In this document: one piece after another, positions 1 through 8,772 of the stretch
Numbering within the stretch: position 1 is the first letter of the stretch
Layout of the letters: each line of letters starts with the position of its first letter
NCBI GenBank assembly: GCA_050692555.1
Contig: JBOGVS010000002.1
Span: forward strand, 86,442 to 150,441
Length of the DNA stretch: 64,000 bases
From: DAITPV01 sp050692555
Lineage (GTDB): Bacteria > Actinomycetota > UBA4738 > CALAEC01
Direction: 5' to 3'
Translations under genes and position numbers: made by a program
The notes under the pieces: generated by a model
What the model was told of the DNA's origin: nothing
Databases searched by the model: none
What the model saw: only the letters and a program-made list of their open reading frames with translations

Positions 1-2
1 CC

Positions 3-269
3 ACGCCAACCGGAAGCTTCTACATCACGATGCTGGTCCGCCCCACGAACCAGGCCGCCTACGGGCCGTACGCCTTCGGCCTGTCCGCGTACTCCGAGGT
101 GCTGTTCACCTTCGCGGGGGGGGATGGCCAGGTGGGGATCCACGGGACCGCCGACACGGCCTCCATCGGCCGGGACGTGAGCCACGGATGCATCCGGGTC
201 CGCAACGACGCCATCACCCGGATGGCCAACCTGCTCCCCCTGGGCACCCCGGTGGAGATCAGGAGGTAG
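3..269 (+). CDS. L,D-transpeptidase (YkuD domain), C-terminal part
   Basis: The reading frame is open from the window edge, so the gene starts upstream and only the last 88 or so residues are visible. They contain the YkuD active-site signature: an HGT motif, then SHGCIRV with the catalytic cysteine, followed by a short tail ending in VEIRR. YkuD enzymes form 3-3 cross-links in peptidoglycan, or attach proteins to it, outside the membrane. The preceding residues TPTGSFYI match the usual approach to the catalytic core. Signal peptide and any N-terminal domains lie outside the window. The family call is firm; the physiological substrate cannot be told from this part. Confidence 0.9.
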   Translation, partial: TPTGSFYITMLVRPTNQAAYGPYAFGLSAYSEVLFTFAGGDGQVGIHGTADTASIGRDVSHGCIRVRNDAITRMANLLPLGTPVEIRR

Positions 270-333
270 CAAGCGCCTCAGGCCTGCCCGCTCATTTCTG
301 ACCCCGATGTGCCGATACTCCCTCAAGACGGAC

Positions 334-1551
334 ATGCGAAAACCCTCCCGGCCCGCAGCTCTCGTTTCCTTTCTTCTCTGTGTCCTGTTCCTGGGTGGCC
401 AGGCGGCCGCCCGGCCATCCGCCCAGAAGGCCCAGGCCCCCGTGGCCGGGAAGATCGCCATGAGCTCAGGCCGGACCGGAGATCCCGAAATCTTCCTGAT
501 GGAGCACGACGGCTCGGGCCTCCACCGGCTCACGTATCAGGCAGGGATCGACTCTCAGCCCGCGTGGTCGCCCGACGGCTCCCGTCTGGCGTTCACCAGC
601 ACCCGGGACGGGAACAGTGAGATCTACGTCGTCGGCGTGGATGGCTCCGGACTGGCAAACCTGACCAACCATCCCGGTGAGGACTTCGGTCCGGCGTGGT
701 CTCCGGACGGCTCCCAGATCGCGTTCCGGTCGCTGCGGGACGGGAACGGCGAGATCTACGTGATGGGCGCGGGCGGCTCCAACCCCACCAACCTCACGAA
801 CGACCCCGCCGCCGACTTCGAGCCGGCCTGGTCGCCCGACGGCACCGAGATCGCCTTCACCTCGTTCCGGGACGGCAACGGGGAGATCTACGTGATGGAC
901 TCGGACGGGTCCTTTCCCGATAACCTCACCCAGGACCCCGCCCAGGACGCCGAGCCCTTCTGGTCTCCGGACGGTGACAGGATCGCGTTCGAGTCCTCGC
1001 GGAACTTCAACCTGGACATCTATTCAATGGACTGGGACGGCTCTGGTCAGACCAGGCTGACCACGGATCCGGCCGATGACTACGACCCGTCCTGGTCCCC
1101 GGACGGAGGCAAGATCGCCTTCGAGTCCTATCGTGACGCGAACAGCGAGATCTACGTGATGGGTCCCGACGGATCGGGCCAGACGAACATCACCCGGTCG
1201 CCTACGGGGGAGTTCGACCCCGCCTGGCAGCCGATGTCGCCCATGCCGACCGTCACCGGCGTCAAGGTGCGGGAGGGGAAGCCGGCCAAGTTCACGATCC
1301 GGCTCCCCGAACCGCCGGCCACCGCGACGACGCTCAAGTACCAGACCAGGAAGGGCTCCGCGAAGCCAGGGAAGGACTTCGTCTCGGCCAAGGGAACGCT
1401 GACCTTCGCCCCAGGGCAGACCACCGCCGTGGTCAAGGTCAAGACCAAGAAGGACAGCCGCCGGGAGAAGCGCGAGAGGTTCTTCCTGGAGGTTTCGGTG
1501 CTCGGAGCCCCCGGAATGACGGCCAGGGCCACCCTCAAGGACAGCGACTAG
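334..1551 (+). CDS. Secreted TolB-like beta-propeller protein with C-terminal Calx-beta domain
   Basis: The product is about 405 residues. I prefer the ATG at 334 because it directly precedes a good signal peptide (basic MRKPSR, hydrophobic core, AAA-type cleavage); an in-frame ATG at 307 adds nine residues in front. Six or so repeats of about 42 residues carry the pattern WSPDG...IAF.S.RDGN.EIYVM, typical of WD40-like PD40 blades. The last ~100 residues match a Calx-beta fold (a GTLTFAPG-type strand and an ERFFLEVS strand). It is probably an exported or surface protein. There are no catalytic residues, and its role is unknown. Not TolB itself, since no Tol/Pal genes are present. Confidence 0.8.
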   Translation: MRKPSRPAALVSFLLCVLFLGGQAAARPSAQKAQAPVAGKIAMSSGRTGDPEIFLMEHDGSGLHRLTYQAGIDSQPAWSPDGSRLAFTSTRDGNSEIYVVGVDGSGLANLTNHPGEDFGPAWSPDGSQIAFRSLRDGNGEIYVMGAGGSNPTNLTNDPAADFEPAWSPDGTEIAFTSFRDGNGEIYVMDSDGSFPDNLTQDPAQDAEPFWSPDGDRIAFESSRNFNLDIYSMDWDGSGQTRLTTDPADDYDPSWSPDGGKIAFESYRDANSEIYVMGPDGSGQTNITRSPTGEFDPAWQPMSPMPTVTGVKVREGKPAKFTIRLPEPPATATTLKYQTRKGSAKPGKDFVSAKGTLTFAPGQTTAVVKVKTKKDSRREKRERFFLEVSVLGAPGMTARATLKDSD

Positions 1552-1605
1552 CAGCTGAGGTTTCGGGCCGATCTGAACAGCCAGGTGCGAAGCTCCGGGA
1601 TTGTG

Positions 1606-1643
1606 TGGTCGGGATCATGACCATGTGGACGGAATCCCGACCA
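1606..1643. repeat. 10-bp perfect inverted repeat in convergent intergenic space
   Basis: TGGTCGGGAT at 1606-1615 is the exact reverse complement of ATCCCGACCA at 1634-1643, with an 18-nt loop. It lies between the end of the propeller gene (+) and the 3' end of tRNA-Thr (-). No T-run follows on either strand, so it is not a canonical intrinsic terminator, though it may act on both convergent transcripts. Confidence 0.5.
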
Positions 1644-1664
1644 GTCTCGCGGAGAGCCCAGTTG

Positions 1665-1738
1665 AGCCGGAGGCGGGAATCGAACCCGCGACCCCGCGAT
1701 TACGAATCGCGTGCTCTGCCAGGCTGAGCTACTCCGGC
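1665..1738 (-). tRNA. tRNA-Thr (anticodon CGT)
   Basis: Read on the minus strand, this is a 74-nt cloverleaf: acceptor GCCGGAG pairs perfectly with CTCCGGC, the D stem is GCTC/GAGC, the anticodon stem is CGCGA/TCGCG with loop TTCGTAA, and the T arm is GCGGG-TTCGAAT-CCCGC. The anticodon CGT reads ACG, giving threonine. The discriminator base is T and no CCA is encoded; the cca gene at 56639 would add it. The tRNA lies just downstream of holB on the same strand, 22 nt after the holB stop. Confidence 0.97.
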
Positions 1739-1760
1739 GAACACACTCAAGCGTAGCGTG

Positions 1761-2903
1761 CTAGGACCCTGCCGTCACCGGCACCAGTGACAGAAGAGCG
1801 TCCTCCAGGATCAGCCGGGCGTTGAGGTTGGTCTCGTCGGCCAGCGCGGCGCGGGCTTCCTCCAGGTCGGCGATGGCCTTGGCGGCCTCCGGCGCCGGAA
1901 CGTCGGGCAGGCTCGCCACGCGGTCCAGGTTGATGGCCCACGACTCCGTTCCCCCCGCCCGCACCAGCAGGGCGTCTCGGAACCACGCTTGGAGAGCCAG
2001 CAACGCGGCGTCGAGGAACTCCCGCTCGGCTCGCCGCTCCTGGCGATGGTGCCGGGCCTGGAGCCGCCGGACCGCCGCGCGGTACTGGTCGACGGGGCGA
2101 CCGGTCTCCGGATCCAGGAACGGCTCGAGATCGCCTTCGAGCCGCTTCGCCAGACGGTCCCGGTATCCCGCCGCCCCCTCGGTGAGCCCCTCCACCGCGC
2201 GGAGGGCGCCGGCCTCTCCGGCGGCCACCTCGGTCAGCGCGTGGAGGGCCGCGTCCCGGAACGCCAGACCTTCGGGGTCCGTGGCCACCCGTCGGGCCCG
2301 GCCCAGGTTCCCACCGGCCAGCCGAGCTGCGAGCCGGGCCCGGGGCTCCTCCACGCCCTCGCCCAGCAGGGTCTCCACGACGAACGCCTCGGACAGAGGC
2401 CGGAACGTCACCGTGTGGCACCGCGACACGATGGTCTCCGGGATCTCGTGCGGCCGCGCCGACGAGAGAAGGAACACCGTGTCGGCGGGCGGTTCCTCAA
2501 GGGCCTTCAGCAGGACGTCGGCGGCCTCCTCGGTCATCCGATCGGCCTGCTCGACGCGGAAGATCTTCCGGCGGGGCTCGGGCGCGGTGAGGTAAGCCCG
2601 GGCCACCAGCCACCTCGCGGTGCCGTCCTCGTCGGGGCCCTCTCCCACCCGGATGTCCCGCCCCTCCGGCTCCACCAGCACCAGGTTGGGATGGCGGTCG
2701 CCGAGGGCCAGGCGGCAGTCCCGGCATTCCCCGCACCCCTCTCGTTCGCACACCAGCGCCGCGGTGAATGCACGAGCGGCGAGCTGCTTCCCCGAGCCCT
2801 CCGGACCGGCGAACAGGTACGCGTGATGGGGCCGCGCCGCCGCCCGCTCGAGGAACGCCACGGCATCCGGCTGGCCGGGGACCCCACGCAGGACCGCGCT
2901 CAC
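1761..2903 (-). CDS. holB: DNA polymerase III clamp-loader subunit delta'
   Basis: This 380-residue protein has a Walker A-like GPEGSGKQ at residues 33-40, a four-cysteine zinc module (C52, C57, C60, C63), the box AADVLLKALEEPP around residue 130, and the SRC motif at 160-162. These identify the delta' or DnaX-like AAA+ clamp-loader family. It helps to load the sliding clamp during replication. The GTG start at 2903 overlaps the stop codon of the upstream MFS-tmk gene (GTGA), so translation is probably coupled. The open frame continues upstream as a shadow of tmk and was not used. Confidence 0.9.
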   Translation of the reverse strand: MSAVLRGVPGQPDAVAFLERAAARPHHAYLFAGPEGSGKQLAARAFTAALVCEREGCGECRDCRLALGDRHPNLVLVEPEGRDIRVGEGPDEDGTARWLVARAYLTAPEPRRKIFRVEQADRMTEEAADVLLKALEEPPADTVFLLSSARPHEIPETIVSRCHTVTFRPLSEAFVVETLLGEGVEEPRARLAARLAGGNLGRARRVATDPEGLAFRDAALHALTEVAAGEAGALRAVEGLTEGAAGYRDRLAKRLEGDLEPFLDPETGRPVDQYRAAVRRLQARHHRQERRAEREFLDAALLALQAWFRDALLVRAGGTESWAINLDRVASLPDVPAPEAAKAIADLEEARAALADETNLNARLILEDALLSLVPVTAGS

Positions 2904-4921
2904 TCCTTCTTCTCCTCCGCTTCCTTCTCTTCCGTCTTCAGGAACTTCTCCAGGGCCTCCCGGACCCGTTGGTGCACCACGTACTCGGTGGCGTCCGCAT
3001 CCACGACCACGAACCGTTCCGGATGATCCTCGGCGATCCGAAGGAACGCATCCGCGACCTTGGCATGGAATCGCTCGTCCTCCCCCTCGATTCGATCCGG
3101 CTGGTCCCCCGCGCGGGCCAGGCCCTTGTCCGGCTCCACGTGGAGGAGGATCACCAGGTCGGGGAACAGCCCCTGGGTGGCCCACACGTTCAGCGAGAGG
3201 ACGTCCTGCTCCCCGAGGCCCCGTCCCGCGCCCTGGTACGCCAGGGAGGAGTCCAGGTACCGGTCGCACAGCACGACCTTTCCCTCCTCCAGCGCCGGAC
3301 GGATCACCCGGGAGACGTGCTGAGCCCGGCTGGCCGCAAACAGCAGGGCCTCGGCCCGAACGTCGATGGCCTCGTTGCTCCCTCGCAGCAGCGAGTCGCG
3401 GAGGCGCTCGCCCAGGGCGGTCCCCCCCGGCTCCCGGGTCACCAGGACGTCGTGCCCCTCCGACTCCAGCCAGTCCTTGGCCAGGTCGATCTGGGTGCCC
3501 TTCCCGGCCCCCTCAACACCTTCGAAGGCGATGAACGTCCCCCGCCGCTCGATCTTCCGGAGCCTGGGGAACAGCCGGAGGGCTCGGGGACGGGCGAGCC
3601 TGCTCTTCGACAGGCCGATCCGGGAGAAGATGCCGCCGGCCAGCATGATGCCGGCGCCGACCCATATCGCCCCGCGAGGCCCGTCGTCGCCCGGCGTGAA
3701 GCCGAGGTCGGGGAAGGCCTGCGCCAGGACCGGGAAGCCGGCCAGGGACAGGAACAGGCCCAGACGAGCCAGCACCGTGAGCGTGCCGAACACCCTGCCC
3801 CGAAGCTCATCGCTGACGTTCTCGTGCAGCAGCGTGTACCCGGTGACCCACGTGGAACCCGCCGCGGCTCCCATGATCACGGTGACGATAGCCGCCAGCA
3901 GAACGTTGGGCATGACCGCCAGCACGATGAGCGCGAATCCCCCGCCGAGGATCGCCAGCGGGAAGTAGATGTCCTTGTCCACCACCTTGTGGACCTGGCC
4001 GACGAGGGCCATGCCCGCGACCATCCCCAAACCCACCGCAGACACCAGGAACCCCCACGCCGTGGCAGTGCCTCCCAGGGTGAACTGGGCGAAGATCGGG
4101 CCAACCGACATCACCGCCCCGGCCCCCGTGAACGCCAGCACGATCCCCACCGTCATGGCCCGGGCGAACTGGTGCTCTCGAAGGAACCGGACACCCTCGC
4201 GCATGTCCGAGAAGGCCTCACCGAACTCGAGCTTTCCATCTCTCTTCTTGACTCCCCGGCCGATCCGCTCGGAAGCGAGGCCACGGATCATGTACGCCGA
4301 GAACGCGAACGTGAGCGCGTCGGCCCACAGGGCGACGGACTCGGGGTTCTGATCGAAATAGGCGACCTGGGCGCCCAGCGCTCCGGCCAGTCCGGCCAGC
4401 GCCGTGTACACCAGGCCCGCCAGCGGCAGGGTCCCGTACCCGGTGCCCAGGGTGATGGTGTTCGCGTTGGCCAGCTGCCGGCGGGGAACCAGGTTGGGGA
4501 TGATGGCGTCGCGGGCCGGGCTCCACAGCAGCGACAGGCACTCGATCAGGAACGAGATCGAGAAGATCCACGGCAGGTGGGGAATCAACGGGAGCGAGGC
4601 GTAGCCAACGCCCCGGACCACGTCGGCCACGACCATGAGGCGCTTGCGATCGAACCGATCGACCAGTACCCCGGCGAACGGACCGAACACCAGCGAGGGG
4701 AGGAGCCGGGCCAGCATGATGCCGGAGACCGCGAAACCGGCGCTGCCGCCGCCGATCCGAGTGACCAGGGCCACCACGGCGACGAACCCCACCCAGTCCC
4801 CCAGCGAGGACACCAAGATGGCCCGATACAGACGGGAGAACGAAGGATCCCGGAGAAGGGTGCGGAAGGTAGCGGGGCGGGTCCCCCGCAGGGCGGCGAT
4901 CTCTTCGGTGACCGTCGCCAT
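2900..4921 (-). CDS. tmk: Bifunctional MFS transporter / thymidylate kinase fusion
   Basis: This 673-residue protein fuses two units. Residues ~1-440 form a 12-helix major facilitator with the MFS loop signature (VDRFDRKR). Residues ~459-673 form a full dTMP kinase: P-loop EGVEGAGKGTQ near 467, the DR(Y) box CDRYLDSSLAYQGAGRG, and the TREPGGT motif. The kinase phosphorylates dTMP to dTDP in the cytosol; the transported substrate is unknown. Such fusions are known in some actinobacteria. It sits 7 nt after topA and overlaps holB by 4 nt, forming a topA-tmk-holB replication operon. The tail is rich in Glu and Lys. Confidence 0.92.
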   Translation of the reverse strand: MATVTEEIAALRGTRPATFRTLLRDPSFSRLYRAILVSSLGDWVGFVAVVALVTRIGGGSAGFAVSGIMLARLLPSLVFGPFAGVLVDRFDRKRLMVVADVVRGVGYASLPLIPHLPWIFSISFLIECLSLLWSPARDAIIPNLVPRRQLANANTITLGTGYGTLPLAGLVYTALAGLAGALGAQVAYFDQNPESVALWADALTFAFSAYMIRGLASERIGRGVKKRDGKLEFGEAFSDMREGVRFLREHQFARAMTVGIVLAFTGAGAVMSVGPIFAQFTLGGTATAWGFLVSAVGLGMVAGMALVGQVHKVVDKDIYFPLAILGGGFALIVLAVMPNVLLAAIVTVIMGAAAGSTWVTGYTLLHENVSDELRGRVFGTLTVLARLGLFLSLAGFPVLAQAFPDLGFTPGDDGPRGAIWVGAGIMLAGGIFSRIGLSKSRLARPRALRLFPRLRKIERRGTFIAFEGVEGAGKGTQIDLAKDWLESEGHDVLVTREPGGTALGERLRDSLLRGSNEAIDVRAEALLFAASRAQHVSRVIRPALEEGKVVLCDRYLDSSLAYQGAGRGLGEQDVLSLNVWATQGLFPDLVILLHVEPDKGLARAGDQPDRIEGEDERFHAKVADAFLRIAEDHPERFVVVDADATEYVVHQRVREALEKFLKTEEKEAEEKKE

Positions 4922-4928
4922 CTAGGTC

Positions 4929-7229
4929 TTAGGCCGCCTCCGTCGGTCCTCCCTCACCGGCTTGGTACCCACACTCACTGCACTTGATCCCCTTCGGCGC
5001 GTCCACCAGCAGCCCGCCGCACTTCGGACAGGGCTCCGGCAGCGGCCGGTGCCCCACGGTGAAGTCACACTCAGGGTAACGGTTGCAGCCGTAGAAGACG
5101 CCCCCGCGCCGCCGGCGGGTCCGCTTGACGATGAGCTCGCCTTCCTTGCACTGCGGGCAGGCCACCCCGGTCTTCTCCTCCTCCTTCTTCACGTACTTGC
5201 AGTCCGGGTACCGGTCGCAGCCCACGAACATGCCGTACCGCCCCATCTTCTTCACCAGGTTCCCGACTGGGTCTCGCCCCTCCTCCGCACACTGGGGGCA
5301 GGTCTCGCCGATGGGCTCCGGCTCGGGGCGCTCGCCGCCGTCGAGGTTCCTGGAGTAGTCGCAGTCCGGGTAGCGATCGCACGAGATGAACCGTCCGAAC
5401 CGGCCGAGCTTGTTGACCAGTTGGCCTTCCTTGCACTTCGGACAGGTCTCACCGATCGGCTCGGCGGTGATCTCCTGGCGGTCGATCTCCTCGTTCTTCT
5501 TCTCCAGGAGCCGCTCGAACGGGCCGTAGAACTCGTCGAGCACCTGTATCCAGCCCATCTTGCCCTCGGCGATCTCGTCGAGCTCCTCCTCCATCCGCGC
5601 GGTGAAGGAGTAGTCGACGATCTCCGTGAAGTGGTCGACCAGGAGGTCGATGACCACGAAGGCGACGTCCTCGGGGAACAGGCGCCGCTCTTCCAGCCGC
5701 ACGTACTTGCGGTCCAGGAGGTTGGAGATGGTCGGGGCGTACGTCGACGGACGTCCGATGCCCAGACGCTCCAGCTCCTTGACCAGCGAGGCCTCCGTGT
5801 ACCGGGGCGGCGGCTGGGTGAAGTGCTGCTCGGGGAGGATCCCCAGCAGCCGGAGCACCTGCTCCTCGGTCAGCTCGGGGAGCCTCGACTCCTCGTCCTG
5901 GTCGGGGGCGTCGTCCGCCGACTCCCAGTACACCCGGCGGAACCCGTCGAACTTCACGGTCTGCCCGGTGGCCCGGAGCAGGTACCGTGGGGCGTTTCCG
6001 GCGACCGCCTCGACGTCCACGGAGACCTGGTCCAGCAGTGCCTCCGCCATCTGGCTGGCCACGGCTCGCTGCCACACCAGCCGATACAGCTTGGCCTGGT
6101 CCGCGGTCAGGTGCGGTGCGACGTCGTCCGGGAGCCGGACCGCCTTCGTGGGGCGGATGGCCTCGTGGGCTTCCTGCGCCCCTCGAGACTTGGTCCTGTA
6201 CCGCCGGCCACGGGCCAGCGCGTACTCGTCTCCGAACTGCCGTTTCACCACGGTCCGGATCTCCCTGATGGACGTCTCGGCCAGGTTGGTGGAGTCCGTA
6301 CGCATGTAGGTGATCAGGCCAACCTGCCCCTCCCCGGGGAGCTCGACGCCCTCATAGAGCTGCTGGGCCACCCGCATGGCCTTTCGGGAGGAGAAATACA
6401 GCTTCCGCCCGGCCTCCTGCTGCAGGGTCGACGTGGTGAACGGCGGCGCGGGGCGGCGCTTGCGCTCGCTCCTGCGGATCTCCGCCACCTTGTAGGTGGC
6501 CCGCTCCAGGTTGCCGGCGTGCTCCGTGGCCTCCTTCTCCTTGAGGACCTTCCCCTTCTTGTCGGGAGAAGCGGCCAGCTTGTCGTCGTCGATCTGGAAC
6601 AGGCGCGAGGTGAACGCGTCATCATCGGCGTCTGGGGTAAGGCGGGCGTCGACGGTCCAGTACTCCTTGGGCTTGAACGCGTCGATCTCCCGCTGGCGCT
6701 CCACGATGAGGCGAAGGGCCACGGACTGCACCCGTCCCGCTGACAGACCGGTTCGCACCTTCTTCCATAGAAGGGGCGACAGGTTGTAACCGACCAAGCG
6801 GTCGAGGATCCGCCGGGCCTGTTGAGCCTCGACCAGGCGGAGATCGATCGACCGCGGGTTGTCGAACGCTTCCTTCACGGCGTCCTCGGTGATCTCCGTG
6901 AACGTCACCCGCTTGGCGTCCTGCGGCTTGACGTTCAACACCTCGGTCAGATGGAAGGCGATGGCCTCGCCTTCTCGGTCGAAGTCGGTGGCCAGCCACA
7001 GCTCGTCCGCCCGCTTGTGCGCGGCCTTCAGCGTGGACACCACCTTCTTCTTCTCCTCCGGGACCACGAAGTCCGGACGGAAGTCACGCTCGGTGTCCAC
7101 GCCCATGGGGTTCTTGGGGAGGTCGCGGATGTGCCCGTAGGACGCCTTCACGGAGAAGCCACGCCCGAGATACCGCTCGAGCGTCTTCGCCTTGGTCGGC
7201 GACTCCACGATCACCAGATTCTTCGTCAT
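4929..7229 (-). CDS. topA: DNA topoisomerase I (type IA)
   Basis: The 766-residue product relaxes negative supercoils. The N-terminal Toprim domain has E9 and the acidic triad D82/D84/E86 in the string ATDFDREGEAIAFH. The catalytic tyrosine is Y308 in GLITYMRTDST. The core is followed by four C-terminal zinc ribbons (three Cx2C...C(D/N)RYP(D/E)C units, then a CPKC...CSEC unit), as in full-length bacterial enzymes. It starts the operon with MFS-tmk and holB. The ATG follows a recognisable promoter closely (see 7243-7272), so the 5' leader is only a few bases long. Confidence 0.97.
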   Translation of the reverse strand: MTKNLVIVESPTKAKTLERYLGRGFSVKASYGHIRDLPKNPMGVDTERDFRPDFVVPEEKKKVVSTLKAAHKRADELWLATDFDREGEAIAFHLTEVLNVKPQDAKRVTFTEITEDAVKEAFDNPRSIDLRLVEAQQARRILDRLVGYNLSPLLWKKVRTGLSAGRVQSVALRLIVERQREIDAFKPKEYWTVDARLTPDADDDAFTSRLFQIDDDKLAASPDKKGKVLKEKEATEHAGNLERATYKVAEIRRSERKRRPAPPFTTSTLQQEAGRKLYFSSRKAMRVAQQLYEGVELPGEGQVGLITYMRTDSTNLAETSIREIRTVVKRQFGDEYALARGRRYRTKSRGAQEAHEAIRPTKAVRLPDDVAPHLTADQAKLYRLVWQRAVASQMAEALLDQVSVDVEAVAGNAPRYLLRATGQTVKFDGFRRVYWESADDAPDQDEESRLPELTEEQVLRLLGILPEQHFTQPPPRYTEASLVKELERLGIGRPSTYAPTISNLLDRKYVRLEERRLFPEDVAFVVIDLLVDHFTEIVDYSFTARMEEELDEIAEGKMGWIQVLDEFYGPFERLLEKKNEEIDRQEITAEPIGETCPKCKEGQLVNKLGRFGRFISCDRYPDCDYSRNLDGGERPEPEPIGETCPQCAEEGRDPVGNLVKKMGRYGMFVGCDRYPDCKYVKKEEEKTGVACPQCKEGELIVKRTRRRRGGVFYGCNRYPECDFTVGHRPLPEPCPKCGGLLVDAPKGIKCSECGYQAGEGGPTEAA

Positions 7230-7242
7230 CTCAAAGCCCGCC

Positions 7243-7272
7243 TAGTTACATGAGGGGATGAGCGTCTGTCAA
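7243..7272 (-). promoter_or_regulatory. Predicted topA promoter (-35 and -10)
   Basis: On the minus strand, a perfect -35 TTGACA (7267-7272) is followed after 18 nt by TAACTA (7243-7248). The ATG of topA is 13 nt further on, so the leader would be about 6 nt. The -35 overlaps the stop codon of the upstream RDD gene. Confidence 0.6.
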
Positions 7273-7772
7273 GTGTTCACCCGATGGCGGCCACTCACGC
7301 TCCAGGGGTCGGTGTCGGCCGCTACGGTCACTTGCTTGAGCACCAGGGTGTCGGCGATCCGATCGTGCCAACCCTGCTTGCGCGGGTCCGCGGCGATCCA
7401 GAGGTATCCGATCCCCAGCGTAGCGGCCACGATCACGCGGCCGATCACCTCGCGGAACACCACGGTCAACCAGCCCGGGCGCTCCAGTCCTGCCGTTACA
7501 ACACGCAACCGCACCGCATGCTTCCCGAGCGTCCCGCCGGTGGTCCCCGTGGTCAGCACCAGGTACACCCAAAACGCTCCCAAAACGGCCAGGCCGGAAG
7601 CCCGCACCGAGCCCAGAACCAGGGGGTCGGGGAGTACCGCGCGCCACAGCCGGCGGAACGGCACCGCCCACGCCGCGGTAACCAGGAGGTCGATGAGGAA
7701 GGCGCCCAGCCTGGACCCCAAACCGGCGTACACCAGGAGCCGCTCCTGGGCGGCCCGACCGGTGGCGCTCAT
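7269..7772 (-). CDS. RDD family membrane protein
   Basis: The product is 167 residues. It begins with the family hallmark (LGSRLGAFLIDLL, where an arginine and an aspartate precede and enter the first helix), continues with a GTLGKHAVRLRV loop, and has three or four hydrophobic helices. RDD proteins are small membrane proteins of mostly unknown role; some have been linked to Na+/H+ or osmolyte transport. Its ATG overlaps the sppA stop (ATGA), so the pair is translationally coupled. The stop overlaps the topA -35 element. Confidence 0.85.
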   Translation of the reverse strand: MSATGRAAQERLLVYAGLGSRLGAFLIDLLVTAAWAVPFRRLWRAVLPDPLVLGSVRASGLAVLGAFWVYLVLTTGTTGGTLGKHAVRLRVVTAGLERPGWLTVVFREVIGRVIVAATLGIGYLWIAADPRKQGWHDRIADTLVLKQVTVAADTDPWSVSGRHRVNT

Positions 7773-8716
7773 GCCACGTAGAGATACTTGAGCACCGGCC
7801 CGGTGACCCCCACCCGGCGCTCGATCTCCTCCACTGGGCTGTCGAACCCGGGGAACCGTGGCCGCAGGAGGTCGGCCAGGGAGACGTCGGGTGCGTACTC
7901 CACCACGATGGCCTGGTCGAGCCCGGCGAGTTCACGCGCGGTCGCCACCGCGGCGTCGAAGTCGCCGAGCTGGTCCACCAGGCCGGCCTCCTCAGCCTGC
8001 GCTCCCGACAGCGGCCGGCCATCGGCCACCCCGGTGACCTCACCGGAGGAGAGATGCCGGCCCTCCGCGACCACGCCGGTGAACCGGTCGTAGGCCTCGT
8101 CCAGGAGGGTCTGGAAGATCTCTCGCTCCTCCTCGGTGAGCTGGCGGAACGGCGATCCGATGTCCTTCAGCCGCCCCGCGGTGATCACCACCGGCTCGAT
8201 CCCGAGCTTGCCCGCGGCGTCCTGGAGGTTGACCAGCACCAGGATCACCCCGATAGATCCCGTGATCGTCGAAGGGTTGGCCACGATCCGGTCGGCGCCC
8301 GCGGAGATGAAGTACCCACCGGAGGCGGCCACCCCGCCCATGGACGCCACCACCGGCTTGCCCGCTCGTCGAAGGTCGAGCACTTCCCGGTACACCTCGT
8401 CCGCGGCGACAACCGAGCCACCGGGAGTGTTGAGCCGAAGGATCACCGCCTTCACCGTGTCGTCCCGGCGGGCCTGCTGGAGCTGGGACACCAGGTCGGC
8501 GGCCACGGCAACGCCATCGCCGGCGCCGGTCTCCACGATCTCACCCTCCACGTTCACCACCGCGATCACGTCGTCGCCCTCGCCCTGCACGAACACCTCG
8601 TCCCAGGGGCCAGTGTCGGCACCAACGCCGGTTCCCGAATAACGGCCCACGACGTACACCATGCCCAGGAACAGGGCGACGGCTGCGGCCAGCGAAACCC
8701 ATCGTTTCGTGTTCAC
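7769..8716 (-). CDS. sppA: Signal peptide peptidase SppA, S49 family
   Basis: The protein is about 315 residues. It has one N-terminal membrane anchor (VSLAAAVALFLGMVYVVG), then an extracytoplasmic S49 protease domain. The catalytic serine lies in GVAASGGYFI and the catalytic lysine in RLKDIGSPF, the Ser-Lys dyad of the short SppA form. It cleaves leftover signal peptides or small membrane proteins. I chose GTG at 8716 because it immediately precedes the anchor and lies 9 nt after a TACCAT hexamer; an ATG at 8767 is open in frame but would overlap the divergent dedA promoter. It is cotranscribed with the RDD gene. Confidence 0.9.
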   Translation of the reverse strand: MNTKRWVSLAAAVALFLGMVYVVGRYSGTGVGADTGPWDEVFVQGEGDDVIAVVNVEGEIVETGAGDGVAVAADLVSQLQQARRDDTVKAVILRLNTPGGSVVAADEVYREVLDLRRAGKPVVASMGGVAASGGYFISAGADRIVANPSTITGSIGVILVLVNLQDAAGKLGIEPVVITAGRLKDIGSPFRQLTEEEREIFQTLLDEAYDRFTGVVAEGRHLSSGEVTGVADGRPLSGAQAEEAGLVDQLGDFDAAVATARELAGLDQAIVVEYAPDVSLADLLRPRFPGFDSPVEEIERRVGVTGPVLKYLYVA

Positions 8717-8725
8717 GACCCGGCC

Positions 8726-8731
8726 ATGGTA
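8726..8731 (-). promoter_or_regulatory. -10-like hexamer of sppA (leaderless)
   Basis: TACCAT on the minus strand, 9 nt before the GTG start of sppA, leaves no room for a ribosome binding site. Confidence 0.4.
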
Positions 8732-8758
8732 GCGCGGAGCACCGCGTGAACCCGGTGA

Positions 8759-8764
8759 TAGGCT
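8759..8764 (+). promoter_or_regulatory. -10-like hexamer of dedA (leaderless)
   Basis: TAGGCT lies 8 nt before the dedA ATG at 8773. No Shine-Dalgarno sequence is visible. Confidence 0.4.
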
Positions 8765-8772
8765 CACAGCCC

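Noticed and set aside
307..1551. Periodic DNA in the propeller gene as a non-coding repeat
   Set aside because: The period reflects protein blades of about 42 residues, with divergent codons.
2768..4987. Open frame of 739 codons on the plus strand
   Set aside because: Antisense to MFS-tmk; His/Gln/Arg-rich shadow with no motif.
5071..5436. 121-codon minus-strand frame within topA
   Set aside because: A shadow of the zinc-ribbon region in another frame.
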